Shown in pieces: positions 4,842-5,994 of a stretch of 5,994 bases of DNA. Numbering within the stretch: position 1 is the first letter of the stretch; every line of letters starts with the position of its first letter. This DNA is from Deltaproteobacteria bacterium (GTDB taxonomy: Bacteria > Desulfobacterota > Anaeroferrophillalia > Anaeroferrophillales > Tharpellaceae), in NCBI GenBank assembly GCA_030595135.1, contig JAUVDU010000115.1, positions 1-5,994 of the forward strand. Direction: 5' to 3'. The notes under the pieces are model-generated. The model did no database searches. It worked only from the letters and a program-made list of their open reading frames with translations, and was not told where the DNA came from. The translations under genes and the position numbers were made by a program.

Positions 4842-5567
4842 ATGAAATATTTAAATATTATGTTTATCTTTGTTGTCGCAATGTTTGTTGTCTCAGTCTC
4901 TCCGGTTTTGGCGGATGATCCTTTTGGTGATCTTATCAGCGGAACCAAGATCTACTTCTCTCATGTTGCAACTCAAAATGGTTGGGAGACCGAGATTGCG
5001 GTTCTCAACCCGACCTCAGAGGCGGCTTCCGGAACCCTGATCTCTTACAACGATAGTGGTCGTCCGGTTGGGGATGCAATTTCAATAAATCTTCCGGCCC
5101 ACGGCCGTTACCAGGCCGAAGTTGGCAATGCCTTTGCGAACGCTGAAACTATCGCTTATATTGTTTTAACCTCTGAAGTATTTGGCTTGAAAGGCTATAC
5201 TAAATTTCATATGGGTGGGATGCGGGCTTCAATTATGGCCTCCGGCCCTCGTACAACCGGTCTTTTTACTAAAATCGACCATGAAGGTTGGACCGGGATC
5301 GCTTTTATCAATACGGCTTCAGCCGCAACCGCCAATATCACATTGACGGCTTATGATAATGACGGTAACCCCGTGGCGGAAGAGACTATGCAGGTGGTTT
5401 CCGGGGCCAAAGTTGTGGATCCGGTTGAAGATATTTTTATCGATTCGGTCGAAAGTGCAACCTATGTCAGCTACACTTCAGATCACGGTGTCGTCGGTTT
5501 TTTTCTCAATGGCTTAGGCGATGGAACCGGTGCTGGAGATGTGCTTGATGGTTCTCAGGCTTTGTAG
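4842..5567 (+). CDS. Secreted protein with two tandem beta repeats, unknown function
   Basis: The 241-residue protein has an N-terminal signal peptide (MKYLN, a hydrophobic stretch to about residue 22, then PVLA before DDPFG). The mature chain is two diverged copies of one beta-rich unit. Copy 1 (about 38-122) has YFSHVATQNGWETEIAVLNP and a following YNDSGRPVG. Copy 2 (about 141-222) has LFTKIDHEGWTGIAFINTAS and YDNDGNPVA. In both, a GW motif leads into a strand, an N-P/T turn, and a Y-(N/D)-(D/N)-(S/D)-G-x-PV hairpin. I recall similar GW-ETEIAVLNP-like modules in hypothetical exported proteins of delta-proteobacteria; their function is not known to me. AAAAGGAG (4827-4834) is seven bases before ATG 4842 and four before ATG 4839, so 4842 is favoured; the longer in-frame extension back to 4782 overlaps the preceding gene and lacks the signal context. 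It is the last gene of the pair and is followed by a strong terminator. Confidence 0.82.
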   Translation: MKYLNIMFIFVVAMFVVSVSPVLADDPFGDLISGTKIYFSHVATQNGWETEIAVLNPTSEAASGTLISYNDSGRPVGDAISINLPAHGRYQAEVGNAFANAETIAYIVLTSEVFGLKGYTKFHMGGMRASIMASGPRTTGLFTKIDHEGWTGIAFINTASAATANITLTAYDNDGNPVAEETMQVVSGAKVVDPVEDIFIDSVESATYVSYTSDHGVVGFFLNGLGDGTGAGDVLDGSQAL

Positions 5568-5570
5568 GTT

Positions 5571-5603
5571 AAAAGAAAATAGCTTGACGGCTATTTTCTT
5601 TTT
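5571..5603 (+). terminator. Intrinsic terminator closing the secreted-protein operon
   Basis: AAAAGAAAATAGC (5571-5583) pairs perfectly with GCTATTTTCTTTT (5590-5602) as a 13-bp stem around the loop TTGACG (5584-5589). The 3' arm is T-rich and runs into further Ts. It starts three bases after the stop codon at 5565-5567. Because the A-rich left arm mirrors the T-tract, it may also end transcription arriving from the opposite strand. Confidence 0.88.
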
Positions 5604-5611
5604 CTATATAG

Positions 5612-5640
5612 TTGCATGATTCTTTAAGTATTAAAATATA
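5612..5640 (+). promoter_or_regulatory. Possible promoter for the ArsR-family gene
   Basis: TTGCAT (5612-5617) and AATATA (5635-5640) are spaced 17 bp apart, just after the terminator and before the regulator gene. TATAGA (5637-5642) is an alternative -10 with a longer spacer. The region is AT-rich, as many ArsR autoregulated promoters are, but I see no convincing long inverted-repeat operator. Confidence 0.3.
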
Positions 5641-5673
5641 GATAGATGATTTTTGTGATAAGTGGTGGGGCCG

Positions 5674-5994
5674 ATGGATATTATTGAAAAAGAGGTGGAC
5701 TCACGGGAAAATGTTGGGACAAATAGTGATCTGGTCTCTCTGCAGGCGGCTTTTTGTACTATCTTTTCATCACCTGTGCGTCTGCGAATAATGGCTATAT
5801 TGGGGGCTGGTGAACAGTCGGTCGGGGATCTGGCTGATCAACTCAAGGTTTCAATGGCTAATGTCTCACAGCATTTGCGGCTGATGCGTAATCAGGGTGC
5901 GGTGGGTTTTCGGCGGGAGGGAAAAACCGTCTACTATCGGGTTGCCAATCCGAAATTTATTGAAGGGATGATGAAGGTGCGTGAAGGTTTATTA
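5674..5994 (+). CDS. ArsR-family winged-helix transcriptional regulator (3' end outside window)
   Basis: The frame is open from ATG 5674 to the last base, giving 107 residues without a stop, so the C-terminus is cut by the window edge. LQAAFCTIFSSPVRLRIMAIL (about 23-43) is the typical ArsR first-helix region. GDLADQLKVSMANVSQHLRLM (about 51-71) is the helix-turn-helix, with SQHL in the recognition helix. RREGKTVYYRV (about 80-90) is the beta wing. These proteins bind operator DNA as dimers and usually leave it when a metal or a thiol signal is sensed. The ELCVCDL cysteine motif of arsenic/zinc sensors is absent (here SVGDLAD), and only C28 is seen, so the signal is unknown and a classical metal site in that helix is unlikely. 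The start follows GGTGGGG (5664-5670), a weak ribosome site; GTG codons at 5662 and 5665 are alternatives. It lies after a strong terminator, so it is a separate transcription unit. Confidence 0.88.
   Translation, partial: MDIIEKEVDSRENVGTNSDLVSLQAAFCTIFSSPVRLRIMAILGAGEQSVGDLADQLKVSMANVSQHLRLMRNQGAVGFRREGKTVYYRVANPKFIEGMMKVREGLL

Noticed and set aside
1..5994. CRISPR arrays, tRNA or rRNA genes, riboswitches and toxin-antitoxin pairs.
   Set aside because: No regularly spaced repeats, no tRNA-like cloverleaf or rRNA segments, and no recognisable toxin or antitoxin frames were seen on either strand.

Overview
The window is a stretch of bacterial chromosome of moderate GC. Every gene I can support reads on the + strand. 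The gene content fits an anaerobic Desulfobacterota or other delta-proteobacterial-type host: a flavodoxin/2x[4Fe-4S] EFR1-type protein, a DUF493 protein, an RluA-type enzyme, and secreted beta-rich proteins built on a GW-ETEIAVLNP-like repeat. That assignment is inference from gene style, not from a marker gene.

Left part (1-1407). A broken C-terminal tail of a Fic-like or AAA_4-type ATP-binding protein (26-262) abuts a complete small DUF493/YbeD-like gene (259-507) through an ATGA overlap. An EFR1-type flavodoxin-ferredoxin gene follows (559-1407). It is bracketed by an imperfect 23-nt direct repeat (510-532 and 1405-1427, 20/23 identical).

Mobile insertion (1449-1593). Between the EFR1 gene and the pseudouridine synthase lies a 129-bp non-coding element. 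It has 13-bp terminal inverted repeats (GTAACTGTTCAGC / GCTGAATAGTTAC, one mismatch) and perfect 8-bp target duplications (AATGGTTT). GTAA-type ends with 8-bp duplications are the signature of IS66-family elements, so I call it an IS66-type MITE. Inside it sits a 63-nt, almost fully self-complementary REP-like palindrome (1504-1566).

Middle (1647-3342). A complete RluA-family pseudouridine synthase is followed by the wreck of a two-component system. The N-terminal sensor half of a histidine kinase (two membrane segments plus the start of a HAMP-like linker, 2634-about 3240) runs straight into the last 33 residues of an OmpR/PhoB-type response regulator in a different frame (3241-3342). The kinase core and the receiver domain are both missing.

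Right part (3343-5994). After an intergenic region with two TTGTNACAA palindromes comes a likely two-gene operon of secreted proteins: a 441-residue beta-rich protein and a 241-residue protein made of two tandem repeats. A strong intrinsic terminator (5571-5603) closes it. The window ends inside an ArsR-family transcriptional regulator that begins at 5674.

I do not see a complete new defence or metabolic system. The most informative features are the nested MITE/REP element, the kinase/regulator chimera, and the uncharacterised secreted pair.
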